Numbered from the stretch's first letter, positions 15,194-22,392 are shown. The stretch is DNA of 29,457 bases from Prevotella sp. UBA2725 (GCA_002353825.1 DEKJ01000039.1:75483-104939), one strand, 5' to 3'. Numbers and translations: made by a program. The notes: a model not told the origin generated them from the letters alone.

Positions 15194-15217
15194 GGTTGAT
15201 ATAAACAATATTATTTT

Positions 15218-15658
15218 ATGAAGGACTTTTCTGTTTATGCAACATCTGTATATAAGATAATAGGTGCTGCAATGGAAGTACATCAAATATTAAGTTTTGG
15301 TCTTCTCGAACCGGTTTACCAAGAGGCGTTACAGATGGAGCTGTACCTTCGAAAAATTGATAGCAAAAGAGAACAAGGAATAGATATCTATTATAAGGGG
15401 CAGATGCTTACAAAGAAATATAAGATGGATCTTGTAGTTGACGATATAATTATCGAAACGAAGTCTGTAGAACGTCTTTTACCAGAGCATCGGGCACAAT
15501 TATTCAACTATCTTCGTTTGACACACAAGCCGGTTGGACTCTTAATCAATTTTGGCGAGGAGAGTCTTAAAGCTGAGCGTTGGATTTACGATGAAGAGAC
15601 AAATAGATGTTTTCTTACTGACAAGAACTTACAACCCATCAACAAGATAGGACTATAA
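15218..15658 (+). CDS. GxxExxY family protein
   Basis: A 146-residue protein of the GxxExxY family, named for the motif seen here as GLLEPVY (residues 28-34). The rest fits: VHQILSFGLLEPVYQEAL, REQGIDIYYKG, YKMDLVVDDIIIETKSVE, HRAQLFNYLRLT, VGLLINFGEES. The D...E-K (DLVVDD, IIETKS) arrangement is like a PD-(D/E)XK nuclease core, suggesting a nuclease fold, but the cellular role is unknown. Length is slightly above the usual 125-130. AT-rich composition and bracketing by repeat elements are in keeping with a mobile or accessory gene. The start is preceded by no strong Shine-Dalgarno sequence. Confidence 0.93.
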   Translation: MKDFSVYATSVYKIIGAAMEVHQILSFGLLEPVYQEALQMELYLRKIDSKREQGIDIYYKGQMLTKKYKMDLVVDDIIIETKSVERLLPEHRAQLFNYLRLTHKPVGLLINFGEESLKAERWIYDEETNRCFLTDKNLQPINKIGL

Positions 15659-15680
15659 TTTTTATGTGGGATTGTTTTTC

Positions 15681-15765
15681 TGAACATTAATTTCCATTAA
15701 TTATCCATTAATCTTTGATTAAATATTAATGCCAAATTAACGGTAAATTGTTGGCACTTAACGTT
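15681..15765. repeat. AATTGCCATTAAT-type element, diverged copy
   Basis: About 85 bases between the GxxExxY and glycosyltransferase genes: TGAACATTAATTTCCATTAAT at the left, and AATTAACGG and GGCACTTAACGTT at the right. Followed by two near-direct copies of a 17-base TTATAAAAA.AACTTAA unit just before the glycosyltransferase start. Confidence 0.7.
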
Positions 15766-15800
15766 ATAAAAATAACTTAACTTTATAAAAACAACTTAAG

Positions 15801-17021
15801 GTGGACAAGAAACTATTGATGCGGGTCACAACCGCAGATATATCGTTGGAGGGGCTGCTACGTGGACAGTTGCAGTTCCTCAATCAGTATTATGATGTCG
15901 TTGGTGTAGCCTCCGACACAGGATGTCTTGATTTTGTCGGTAAACGGGAGGGGATACGCGTTATCAATGTGCCGATGCACCGCCAGATCAGTCCGATGGC
16001 GGACCTGAGGTCGCTGCGTGACCTCTACCGCCTCTTCCGTCGCGAGCACCCCTGGTGTGTCCATGCCAACACGCCGAAAGGCTCACTCCTTGCCATGGCC
16101 GCTGCCTGGGCGGCACACGTGCCCCACCGCGTCTATCTCGTCACGGGACTGCGTTATCAGGGGGCGCACGGACCGATGCGCTGGTTGCTCAAGACGATGG
16201 AGCGCCTGACCTGCGCCTTTGCCACCAACATCATCCCCGAAGGCAACGGCGTGCTCCACTGTCTGCGCGAAGATCATATCACACGCAAGCCGCTGCGCGT
16301 GCTTCACTTCGGTAACATCAATGGTAAGGACACCCAGCGCCTTTCACGCCGGCAGACCGTGGCCGACATCACCAAACGACCCGTGGCCGAGATCGATGAC
16401 GCTACTATCACGGCGTTTCGCGAAAGGCAGCGCGAGCATCTCGGTTTCGCCCCCGACGACTTCGTGTTTATCTTCATCGGTCGTATCATCTGCGACAAAG
16501 GCATGCGGGAACTCTGCACGACGATGCAGCAGCTCAAGGAGAGTCAACCTCACCTCCGCCTGCTCCTCTTGGGTAACATGGAGACAGGCGGTGCCATCCC
16601 TGAAGAGGTGCGCCATTTCTTCCTCACCGACAAAACCGTGAAATATGTCGGTGCGCAGTATGATGTCCGTCCGTTCCTCATGGCTGCCGATGCCCTGGTC
16701 TTCCCGTCCTACCGCGAGGGCTTCCCCAACGTGCCGATGGAGGCTGGCGCCATGGGCCTGGCATCTATCGTGACGGACATCAATGGCTCCAACGAGATCA
16801 TCAAAGATGGTCTCAATGGTAAGATCATCCAGTCGCCGCTCGACAAGAAAGGGCGGCTGCGCGACATCACGCCGGCTCTCACCGAGACCATGGAGTGGTT
16901 CCTCGATCACCGTGAGGAGGTGGCACGTATGGCGGCCAATGCCCCGCGTATGATCCACGAACGCTATGAGCAGCGCGATGTGTGGAACGCCCTGCTGGAA
17001 TTTTACAAGCATTTAGATTAA
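15801..17021 (+). CDS. GT4-family glycosyltransferase
   Basis: A 406-residue retaining glycosyltransferase with two Rossmann-like domains. The C-terminal donor-binding part shows VFIFIGRIICDKGMREL (about 222-239), LLLLGNM, VKYVGAQYDVRPFLMAADALVFPSYREGFPNVPMEAG in pieces, with the E-x7-E pair E306 and E314. The N-terminal region (HANTPKGSLLAMAAA, LVTGLRYQG) is typical of polyprenol-linked sugar transferases such as those adding HexNAc in capsule, O-antigen or protein-glycan synthesis. The start is GTG (MDKKLLMRVTTADIS); an ATG at 15819 is an alternative. It is followed after 11 bases by a sugar aminotransferase gene, so both probably build a surface glycan. Confidence 0.9.
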   Translation: MDKKLLMRVTTADISLEGLLRGQLQFLNQYYDVVGVASDTGCLDFVGKREGIRVINVPMHRQISPMADLRSLRDLYRLFRREHPWCVHANTPKGSLLAMAAAWAAHVPHRVYLVTGLRYQGAHGPMRWLLKTMERLTCAFATNIIPEGNGVLHCLREDHITRKPLRVLHFGNINGKDTQRLSRRQTVADITKRPVAEIDDATITAFRERQREHLGFAPDDFVFIFIGRIICDKGMRELCTTMQQLKESQPHLRLLLLGNMETGGAIPEEVRHFFLTDKTVKYVGAQYDVRPFLMAADALVFPSYREGFPNVPMEAGAMGLASIVTDINGSNEIIKDGLNGKIIQSPLDKKGRLRDITPALTETMEWFLDHREEVARMAANAPRMIHERYEQRDVWNALLEFYKHLD

Positions 17022-17032
17022 AACATTATATC

Positions 17033-18391
17033 ATGCAAAGACGAGAGAAAAGAATCATTCTGTGCCTGGCACACATGTCGGGCAATGAGATGAAGTATAT
17101 CCAGGAGGCCTTCGACACCAACTGGGTGGTACCCTTAGGGCCTAATGTCAATGCTTTTGAGGATGAACTCAAGCACTTCGTGACATCTAAGCCTTCTGAG
17201 CCATTATGGACCGGCGAGCCTTATCCGGCTTGTATCAACGTCCATGACACTGACCCCGATACTCTGTGGCAGGACGGCTACGAGGACCTGGCTGGCAAGC
17301 AGGTCGTGGCATTGGCCTCCGGTACCTCTGCTGTCCATCTGGCTCTGATAGCCCTTGGCGTCGGCCCCGGCGATGAGGTGATGTGTCAGAGTTTCACGTT
17401 CTGTGCCTCCTCGCACCCCGTGTGCTATCAGGGTGCCACACCTGTCTTCGTCGACTCTGAGCCGGAGACGTGGAACATGGACCCGCAGCTCCTCGATGAG
17501 GCTATCGCTGACCGCATCAAGAAGACAGGCAAGAAGCCAAAGGCGATCATCGACGTCTATCTCTATGGCATGCCGGCAAAGATCGCAGAGATCAAAGCGG
17601 TGGCTGACAAATACGGCATCCCACTCATCGAGGATGCCGCCGAGGGACTGGGCTCGCGCTACCGCGGCCGTGTCTGTGGCACCTTCGGCGACTACGGCGT
17701 GCTGAGCTTCAATGGTAACAAGATGATCACGACATCGGGTGGCGGTGCGCTCATCTGTCCCGACGCAGCAGCGCGTGACCGCGTGATGTTCTACGCCACT
17801 CAGGCTCGCGAGGGTTATCCTTACTACCAGCATGAGCATATCGGTTACAATTACCGCTTGTCGAACGTCTGTGCGGGCATCGGCCGCGGCCAGCTCACGG
17901 TGCTGCGCGAGCATATCGCCTGGCACCGGCATGTCGCCGAGCGTTATGCTGAGGCTTTCAGCCACATGGATGGCTTCACGTTCCATGCAGAGAAGAGCGC
18001 CGACAGCGAGAGTAACTACTGGCTCAATACCGTGCTCATCGATCCTGATGTGCGCATCAAAGGTCAGGAGAACGCGTATAAGACGACGGTAAAAGGAGCC
18101 GTCGGCGGTGCTGCGGGTGTCATCCATCAGGTCAGTCAGGCACGCACCGACTGTGAGCCGAACGATAATGTCGAGGCACTGCGCATGTGGCTAGACCAGT
18201 GCAACGTCGAGTCGCGTCCGTTGTGGAAGCCTATGCATAAGCAGCCGGTCTACAAGAATGTACCGGCCTACGTCAATGGCGTCAGTGAGAGCCTCTTCAA
18301 ACGTGGCCTCTGTCTGCCGTCAGGACCGCTGGTCACCGATGCCGACATCGACTTCATCATCGAGAGCATCAAAGAGGCAACGCTACGCTAA
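17033..18391 (+). CDS. DegT/DnrJ/EryC1-type sugar aminotransferase
   Basis: A PLP enzyme of the family that makes amino sugars from 4-keto or 3-keto nucleotide sugars. The start at 17033 gives 452 residues. Family motifs: NWVVPLGPNVNAFEDEL, ALASGTSAVHLALIALGVGPGDEV in parts, FTFCASSHPV, DVYLYGMPAKI, the D201 motif IEDAAEGLGS, and the PLP lysine K230 in SFNGNKMITTSGGGAL. It is longer than the usual 370-400: an extra segment (about 51-89, WTGEPYPACINVHDTDPDTLW in pieces) lies between the first helix and the SGT motif, and another (about 345-375) lies near the C-terminus. The gene follows the glycosyltransferase by 11 bases, suggesting a two-gene glycan operon. Confidence 0.92.
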   Translation: MQRREKRIILCLAHMSGNEMKYIQEAFDTNWVVPLGPNVNAFEDELKHFVTSKPSEPLWTGEPYPACINVHDTDPDTLWQDGYEDLAGKQVVALASGTSAVHLALIALGVGPGDEVMCQSFTFCASSHPVCYQGATPVFVDSEPETWNMDPQLLDEAIADRIKKTGKKPKAIIDVYLYGMPAKIAEIKAVADKYGIPLIEDAAEGLGSRYRGRVCGTFGDYGVLSFNGNKMITTSGGGALICPDAAARDRVMFYATQAREGYPYYQHEHIGYNYRLSNVCAGIGRGQLTVLREHIAWHRHVAERYAEAFSHMDGFTFHAEKSADSESNYWLNTVLIDPDVRIKGQENAYKTTVKGAVGGAAGVIHQVSQARTDCEPNDNVEALRMWLDQCNVESRPLWKPMHKQPVYKNVPAYVNGVSESLFKRGLCLPSGPLVTDADIDFIIESIKEATLR

Positions 18392-18442
18392 CGCTACGCT
18401 AAAGAAGAAAGAAGAAAGAATAAGGAAGACAGGGTGTTTTTT

Positions 18443-18560
18443 CAACGTTAATTGCCAACAATTAACCATTAATTTGTCATTAATTGATTTATCAATTATC
18501 GAGAATAGAAAATTATAATAATTGACGTCAATTAATGGGCATTAATGGCAATTAATGTTG
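18443..18560. repeat. AATTGCCATTAAT-type element, long copy
   Basis: About 118 bases with outer arms CAACGTTAATTGCC and GGCAATTAATGTTG, and inner parts ACCATTAATTTG and CAATTAATGGG. It closely parallels the long copy at 12911-13026, which has AATTGACG and TTGATAAATTAAT in the same places in inverse order. Confidence 0.85.
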
Positions 18561-18584
18561 GAAAAAAGTTCGTCCCTCATTCAA

Positions 18585-18622
18585 CAAAAAAACGGTGACA
18601 CCAATGGTGTCACCGTTTTTTA
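18585..18622. terminator. Bidirectional terminator
   Basis: AACGGTGACACC, a 3-base loop and GGTGTCACCGTT form a perfect 12-base stem, with an A-run on the left and a T-run on the right. It can therefore end both the aminotransferase transcript and the flavodiiron transcript, which converge here. Confidence 0.95.
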
Positions 18623-18719
18623 TTCTTACTTCGCTTTCGAAGCTTAATGTATTCTTTCTTCTTTCTTCTTTAGCGAAGCGTCATGTATTCTTTCTTCTTT
18701 ATTCCTTATTCCTTATTCT

Positions 18720-19895
18720 TTAGCGAAGCGTCTTGCCCCATTCGCGGCACTGCTTCTCAGCCTCACTGTCCGGTGCCCATTTGACCTTGAGCGGCTCGGC
18801 AGCGATCTCGAAGCCAGCCTCCTCTAAGCGTTGCTGGATGCGTTTCTCGGCGCCACCACCCCAACCGAAGCTGGAGAAGACAGCTGCCTTCTTGCCGCGG
18901 AACTTCATACCGTGGATCATCTCCAGGATGCCGGCGATGGCATACGTCATGCCGAGGTTCACCGTAGGACAGCCCACGAGGATCTCGCGAGAGCGGAAGG
19001 TCTCGAGGACGATATCGTTCTTGTCATCCTTCGTGGCGTTCATGATGACGACACGCGTCTCAGGATGCGCCTCACGGATACCATCGGCGATAGCCTCGGC
19101 CATGCGGCGTGTTGCCTGCCACATCGTGTCGTAGATGATCGTGATCTGGTCCTCCTGATAGTTGCTGTCCCATTTCTGGTAGCAGTCGAGGATATCCTTG
19201 ATATGGTCGGTCCAGATAGCGCCGTGCGACGGAGCAATCATCTTCAGCGGCAGGTTCTTTGCAACCAGCTCGTCGACCTTACGCTTGACGTTGGGGTTAT
19301 AGATATTGAGGATGTTGGCGTAATATTTCTCAGCCTCGCGGAAGAGGTCACGCAGGTTCACCGTGTCGTCGTAGAGACTCTCCGTGGCATAATGCTGACC
19401 GAAGACGTCGTTGGAGAAGAGGATCTGCTCCTTGTCGGCGTAGGTCACCATCGTGTCAGGCCAGTGGCACATCGGCGCTTCGATGAAATGCAGAGTGTTC
19501 TCACCGATGTTCAGCGTGTCACCAGTCTTGACATTCACGAAGTTCCAGTCCTCGTGATAGAGGCCGCGGAGAATCTGCTCACCTTTCTTCGTGCAGTAGA
19601 TCGGCGTGTCGGGAATGAGCTTCATCAGCGCAGGCAGTGCACCCGAGTGGTCATTCTCGTTGTGGTTCATCACAATATAGTCGATATCGTGGAGGTCGAT
19701 GGCCTCAGCGAGATGCGCCACAAACTCATGATCATAGGGAGTCCATACCGTGTCGATGAGCACGTTCTTAGCGTCGCGGATGAGATAAGCGTTATAGCTA
19801 GAACCAAAGTGAGTGGACAGCTCGTCGCCATGGAAGTGCTTCAGTTCCCAGTCGACCTTACCGACCCACGACACTCTTTCTGTTAACTTCTTCAC
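18720..19895 (-). CDS. Flavodiiron protein (FprA family)
   Basis: An A-type flavoprotein that reduces oxygen to water, or nitric oxide to nitrous oxide, in the cytoplasm of anaerobes. The 391 residues form a metallo-beta-lactamase-like diiron domain (about 1-245) and a flavodoxin domain (about 250-391). Diiron ligands are present: H78, E80, D82 and H83 (NHNENDHSG), H144 (MCHWPDT), D163 (FSNDVFG) and H224 (APSHGAIW). The flavodoxin part shows IIYDTMWQATRRMAEAI and SSFGWGGGAEKRI. The start is GTG, 3 bases after the rubredoxin stop, so electrons probably pass from the rubredoxin encoded upstream. The second gene of a two-gene operon ending at the bidirectional terminator. Confidence 0.95.
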   Translation of the reverse strand: MKKLTERVSWVGKVDWELKHFHGDELSTHFGSSYNAYLIRDAKNVLIDTVWTPYDHEFVAHLAEAIDLHDIDYIVMNHNENDHSGALPALMKLIPDTPIYCTKKGEQILRGLYHEDWNFVNVKTGDTLNIGENTLHFIEAPMCHWPDTMVTYADKEQILFSNDVFGQHYATESLYDDTVNLRDLFREAEKYYANILNIYNPNVKRKVDELVAKNLPLKMIAPSHGAIWTDHIKDILDCYQKWDSNYQEDQITIIYDTMWQATRRMAEAIADGIREAHPETRVVIMNATKDDKNDIVLETFRSREILVGCPTVNLGMTYAIAGILEMIHGMKFRGKKAAVFSSFGWGGGAEKRIQQRLEEAGFEIAAEPLKVKWAPDSEAEKQCREWGKTLR

Positions 19896-19898
19896 GGC

Positions 19899-20060
19899 TT
19901 AGTCCTCCGGCTCGAAATCTTCCTTGCCTACGCCACACTCTGGGCAGGTCCAATCGTCTGGGAGATCTTCAAATGCTGTTCCGGGTTTGATGCCATTATC
20001 AGGATCACCTTTTGCGGGGTCGTAAACCCATCCGCATACTGTGCAAACATACTTTTTCAT
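19899..20060 (-). CDS. Rubredoxin
   Basis: A 53-residue rubredoxin with one iron held by four cysteines: C6 and C9 (CTVCGW) and C39 and C42 (CPECGVGKEDFE). YDPAKGDPDNGIKPGT and FEDLPDDW are family hallmarks. It is a small electron carrier and, being 3 bases upstream of the flavodiiron gene under one promoter, is the likely direct donor to it for oxygen or nitric oxide reduction. Confidence 0.97.
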   Translation of the reverse strand: MKKYVCTVCGWVYDPAKGDPDNGIKPGTAFEDLPDDWTCPECGVGKEDFEPED

Positions 20061-20103
20061 AATGCTAATGTATTAATTTGAAATAATTGCAATATATATG
20101 TTG

Positions 20104-20134
20104 CAAAGTTACGTTATTTATTTGAAATACCAAA
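20104..20134 (-). promoter_or_regulatory. Promoter of the rubredoxin/flavodiiron operon
   Basis: Read on the minus strand, TTTGG (20130-20134) and TAACTTTG (20104-20111) are 18 bases apart, a near-consensus Bacteroidetes promoter. The leader is about 35-40 bases. Confidence 0.88.
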
Positions 20135-20189
20135 CGAATAACATGATTTTTTCTTCGGAATTTTGGATGGATAAGGTCCCCTGGGAGGA

Positions 20190-20580
20190 GATAATAGGAT
20201 TAACCTCGGGCAAGGTGCAGCACCTCGAAGAGGTGCCACACGGTTAGCCCCACGTGAGGCGTAGCCGAAACGTGGGGTTTCGGATTGGCCGGTTTAATTT
20301 GACTACCGGCCTCGGAGAGGGCGAACATGGTTAACGTGAGGCGAAGTCGAAACCTGCATCCTGCCCATGTTCGCCCTCTTCGAGGCCGACCGTTCAACGT
20401 ATGTTTATCGACCCGAACCCCAGGTTGCGTCAGGCCCCACCTCCATCCCCCTCCCCCGTAGGGAGGGAGAACCTTCCTTACCTGGGGCTAACCATGTGCA
20501 ACCTCTCCGAGGTTGTATCCTTACCAGGCTATTCATGTTCAACCTATTCGAGGTTGTTTGTTTGGCCGCCCCTACAAAAA
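20190..20580. repeat. Nested CCTCGAAGAGG palindromes, copy A
   Basis: No gene is supported in this stretch. CACCTCGAAGAGGTG at 20221-20235 is followed by CACGTGAGGC...ACGTGGGG, then a GGCCTCGGAGAGGGCGAAC arm (about 20308-20330) with its inverse CATGTTCGCCCTCTTCGAGGC (about 20367-20388). Further decayed units continue to about 20560, interrupted by a CTCCCCCGTAGGGAGGGAG piece at 20446-20472. Small reading frames here (with HLFEVL-like words) are products of the repeat. Confidence 0.85.
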
Positions 20581-20593
20581 ACATGTGGAAAAA

Positions 20594-20625
20594 TTTGGCA
20601 GGGTGGGAAAAAACGTGTAACTTTG
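20594..20625 (+). promoter_or_regulatory. Promoter of the tRNA gene
   Basis: TTTGG at 20594-20598 and TAACTTTG at 20618-20625 are 19 bases apart, a full-consensus arrangement 21 bases before the tRNA 5' end. Confidence 0.88.
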
Positions 20626-20645
20626 CATCCGCAATCCAAAATAAT

Positions 20646-20720
20646 AGGGGCATAGCCCAGTTGGTTTAGAGCGCTGCAGTCACATTGCAGAGGTCATCGG
20701 TTCGAGCCCGATTGTCCCTA
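20646..20720 (+). tRNA. tRNA-Val (anticodon CAC)
   Basis: Seventy-five bases fold as a cloverleaf. Acceptor AGGGGCA pairs with TGTCCCT (one G-T), discriminator A; anticodon stem CTGCA/TGCAG with loop GTCACAT, giving CAC at 20681-20683; T arm ATCGG-TTCGAGC-CCGAT. The D stem GCCC/GAGC has one C-A mismatch (20657 with 20670), where most tRNAs have CT opposite AG. CCA is not encoded. The codon read would be GUG. A near-consensus promoter and a terminator frame it, so it is probably expressed. Confidence 0.92.
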
Positions 20721-20746
20721 CCTATCATAGAAAGGGTTAAACAATG

Positions 20747-20787
20747 AATCCGCCGTTTCTCGTGAAGAGAAGCGGCGGATTTGTTTT
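20747..20787 (+). terminator. Terminator of the tRNA gene
   Basis: AATCCGCCG-TTTCTC and GAGAAG-CGGCGGATT form a long stem with a small loop, followed by TGTTTT. It lies 27 bases past the tRNA 3' end. Confidence 0.9.
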
Positions 20788-20790
20788 AGC

Positions 20791-20838
20791 CTCTCCCCAT
20801 CCCTCCCCCGAAGGGAGGGGGTTGGGCACCGAGAGGTT
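20791..20838. repeat. CTCCC/GGGAG palindrome, short copy
   Basis: AGCCTCTCCCC ATCCCTCCCCCG and AAGGGAGGGGG...GAGAGG form a compact hairpin with few or no loop insert. It lies between the tRNA terminator and the smalltalk stop. Confidence 0.8.
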
Positions 20839-20859
20839 AAGATGATAGATAGTTCCTTT

Positions 20860-20958
20860 TTATATCCCGCAGGATGTCAGGCCGAGTGTGGTAGCTACTG
20901 CTGTCAAAATCGATATGATCATATTGATGATCATCTTCCAGGTTTCTTTCTTGTTCAT
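20860..20958 (-). CDS. Smalltalk protein
   Basis: A 32-residue peptide, MNKKETWKMIINMIISILTAVATTLGLTSCGI read in parts, matching the Bacteroidetes smalltalk family: a charged N-terminus with Trp, one hydrophobic helix (about 9-27) and a TSC ending. The function is unknown; these peptides sit between an HU-like DNA-binding gene and an amidase or lysin gene in many Bacteroidetes. Here the HU-like gene is upstream on the same strand, but no lysin gene follows. A CTCCCTCCC palindrome fills the 137-base gap to the HU-like gene. Confidence 0.9.
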   Translation of the reverse strand: MNKKETWKMIINMIISILTAVATTLGLTSCGI

Positions 20959-20971
20959 GATAGAGAAATAA

Positions 20972-21097
20972 AGGCCCCTCCCCGACCCTCCCCCGTAGGG
21001 AGGGAGAGTTAAACCGTGAAGGGGCGTAGTTAATTATAAAATAATAAGAGGTTGCTTGATTCCCCTCCCTACGGGGGAGGGGTTAGGGGAGAGGCCT
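20972..21097. repeat. CTCCCTCCCTACGGGGGAG palindrome between HU-like and smalltalk genes
   Basis: The left arm GGCCCCTCCCCGACCCTCCC... and the right arm ...CTCCCTACGGGGGAGGGG-TTAGGGGAGAGGCC flank about 50 bases. The right edge overlaps the HU-like stop codon (21096-21098) and the left edge is 13 bases from the smalltalk start. The same arrangement of arms and loop is seen inside the methyltransferase gene. Confidence 0.88.
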
Positions 21098-21569
21098 ATG
21101 GCTGAGTTGTTGTTGTTGTGCTGTCCTTCTTCTTGTTCTTGTCGAACTCTTCAGCGGTGATACCGTCGAGGAGAGTCTTGACAAAGTGGCCGGAACGGTG
21201 ACCCTTGGCAGTAATGATGCCATTGGCGACGAACTTCACCTCGGGCTTGTAGAGAATGTGGTAACTCTTGATGTTGTTGGACGTGAAGTCGTTCTCCTTG
21301 TCTACTGGGCTAGACTTGATTCCGACCTGGAAGGCGCCGATGCCGTCGAGCACAACCGTCTGGGAGTTCTGGAGGTGGCCCTTCATGTAGTGGCTGAGCT
21401 CATTGAGCACTGCCAAGATGTCAGCCTGCGTGACGGTTGTGGAGTGGCTGATCTCCTCGGCGAGGTTCTCCATGGTGATGCGGCCGAGGCTCACGGCACG
21501 GCCGTACCACTTGCCGAACGACTTAGCCCCTGTGATCTTGTTCTGTTGCTTCTTGTAACGAATACTCAT
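21096..21569 (-). CDS. HU-like DNA-binding protein
   Basis: A 157-residue member of the HU/IHF-related family found in Bacteroidetes (HU-HIG type), with an N-terminal extension (MSIRYKKQQNKITGAKSFGKWYGRAV in parts) and helix-turn segments MENLAEEISHSTTVTQADILAVLNEL, read in parts, then VVLDGIGAFQVGI and the DNA-arm region (FTSNNIKSYHILYKPEVKF). A Lys/Thr-rich tail ends in QP. These proteins are thought to bind DNA as dimers; the precise role is unknown. It precedes smalltalk, the usual pairing. Its stop codon lies on the edge of a palindromic element, so the original C-terminus may have been altered. Confidence 0.92.
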   Translation of the reverse strand: MSIRYKKQQNKITGAKSFGKWYGRAVSLGRITMENLAEEISHSTTVTQADILAVLNELSHYMKGHLQNSQTVVLDGIGAFQVGIKSSPVDKENDFTSNNIKSYHILYKPEVKFVANGIITAKGHRSGHFVKTLLDGITAEEFDKNKKKDSTTTTTQP

Positions 21570-21678
21570 GATTCTTTCCTTTCTCTGATTATTAGATTGT
21601 TAAACAATAATAGTTGTGTCTCGGGATTGTGTTGAGCGCTCATTCCTTCTTTCGGAGGTTTCTTTCCTTTTGACAATG

Positions 21679-21710
21679 CAAAGTTACGACGATTTTCCGC
21701 GCGCGCCAAA
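21679..21710 (-). promoter_or_regulatory. Promoter of the HU-like gene
   Basis: On the minus strand TTTGG (21706-21710) and TAACTTTG (21679-21686) are 19 bases apart. The transcript begins about 105 bases before the start codon and should include smalltalk. Confidence 0.88.
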
Positions 21711-21750
21711 TAGGGTAGGGGAACGACAAGGGGCATATAAATAGTGTTAG

Positions 21751-21988
21751 CACCTCGAAGAGGTGCCACATGGTTAGCCCCAGGTAAGGAGCGAAGCGAC
21801 GCAACCTGGGGTTGGTTGGTGGCATAAAAACCTTACCTGTCGGCCTCGAAGAGGGCGAACATGGTTGGGGTGATTGATAACCATGTTCGCCCTCTTCGAG
21901 GCCGGTACTCAGGTCTTCAGCACCATACTAACCCCACGTTTCGGCTGCGCCTCACGTGGGGCTAACCATGTGGCACCTCTTCGAGGTG
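21751..21988. repeat. Nested CCTCGAAGAGG palindrome, copy B
   Basis: An almost complete 238-base nested palindrome. Outer arms: CACCTCGAAGAGGTGCCAC at the left (21751) and its inverse ending GGCACCTCTTCGAGGTG at 21988; each arm is itself a hairpin. Inner arms: CGGCCTCGAAGAGGGCGAAC... (21841-21866) and its perfect 26-base inverse (21879-21904), with a 12-base loop. Between them lie smaller hairpins: CCCCAGGT...ACCTGGGG on the left and CCCCACGT...ACGTGGGG on the right. No gene is seen in it. Confidence 0.95.
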
Positions 21989-22137
21989 CTTTCTTGTGGG
22001 GCTAACCATGTGGCCTCTCTGTTTCACGTTTGGTTCCCACCCACTGCCAATCACTGCCATTTTTTGACGATGGTCAAGAAAACGCGGGATTTTGGCAGCT
22101 GCAAGTGACAAAAACGGGAAGATTGGGGGAAAAGCAC

Positions 22138-22145
22138 TAACTTTG
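22138..22145 (+). promoter_or_regulatory. Probable -7 box of the 39-residue peptide gene
   Basis: TAACTTTG matches the strong form of the element used by the tRNA and HU-like genes. The -33 position has no clear TTTGG, so the match is partial. The expected leader is about 120 bases with two hairpins: CACCT/AGGTG (about 22190-22206) and GGGGC/GCCCC (about 22223-22238). Confidence 0.65.
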
Positions 22146-22272
22146 CAGTGCAATTAAGCGAAAAGACACCGATGATAGAAGTGCTAAGGCACCTATATAT
22201 AAGGTGTAAGGTAAAAGATAACTGGGGCAAGCGAGCCCCGAATGTTTAACTAATGTAGAAAGGATAACAATT

Positions 22273-22392
22273 ATGAAAAAGATTATGATGAACATCAAAG
22301 CAACGATGAAGCGCGTCATGGCGTTCTACGTCAATGCAATGAACAACTATGGTGAGGCACTTATCCACTCGCGTGGGTTAGCGGGAGCATAA
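22273..22392 (+). CDS. Unrecognised 39-residue basic peptide
   Basis: The product reads MKKIMMNIKATMKRV, then MAFYVNAMNNYGEAL and IHSRGLAGA. It is basic, Met-rich and should form one amphipathic helix over most of its length. A strong AAAGGATAACA ribosome-binding region lies 3-13 bases before the ATG, as for the small peptide at 10355. The unit has a -7 box, a structured leader and a strong terminator, which argues for real expression. It stands alone between two large nested palindromes (B and C). No homologous function is known to me; a regulatory or membrane-acting peptide, or an RNA whose coding part is incidental, are the alternatives. Confidence 0.65.
   Translation: MKKIMMNIKATMKRVMAFYVNAMNNYGEALIHSRGLAGA

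Larger units (their letters stand above)
18392..18719. other. Convergent intergenic region with repeats
   Basis: No gene is seen. In order: two copies of CAACGCTACGCTAA-like sequence at the aminotransferase stop, an A/G-rich AAGAAGAAAGAA tract, a long AATTGCCATTAAT element (18443-18560), a bidirectional terminator (18585-18622) and inverted TTTCTTCTTTAGCGAAGCGT segments (about 18655-18735) that run into the end of the flavodiiron gene. Confidence 0.75.

Noticed and set aside
18831..19886. A 351-codon open frame opposite the flavodiiron gene
   Set aside because: The minus strand encodes a complete flavodiiron protein with all metal ligands; the opposite frame has no domain or start signal.
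20367..20669. Small protein genes with HLFEVL-like words
   Set aside because: They are translations of the nested palindromes and recur in every copy; no promoter or conserved start is seen.
20646..20720. tRNA-His
   Set aside because: The anticodon loop places CAC, not GTG, at positions 34-36, so the tRNA reads a valine codon; the extra G at position -1 typical of tRNA-His is also not seen.
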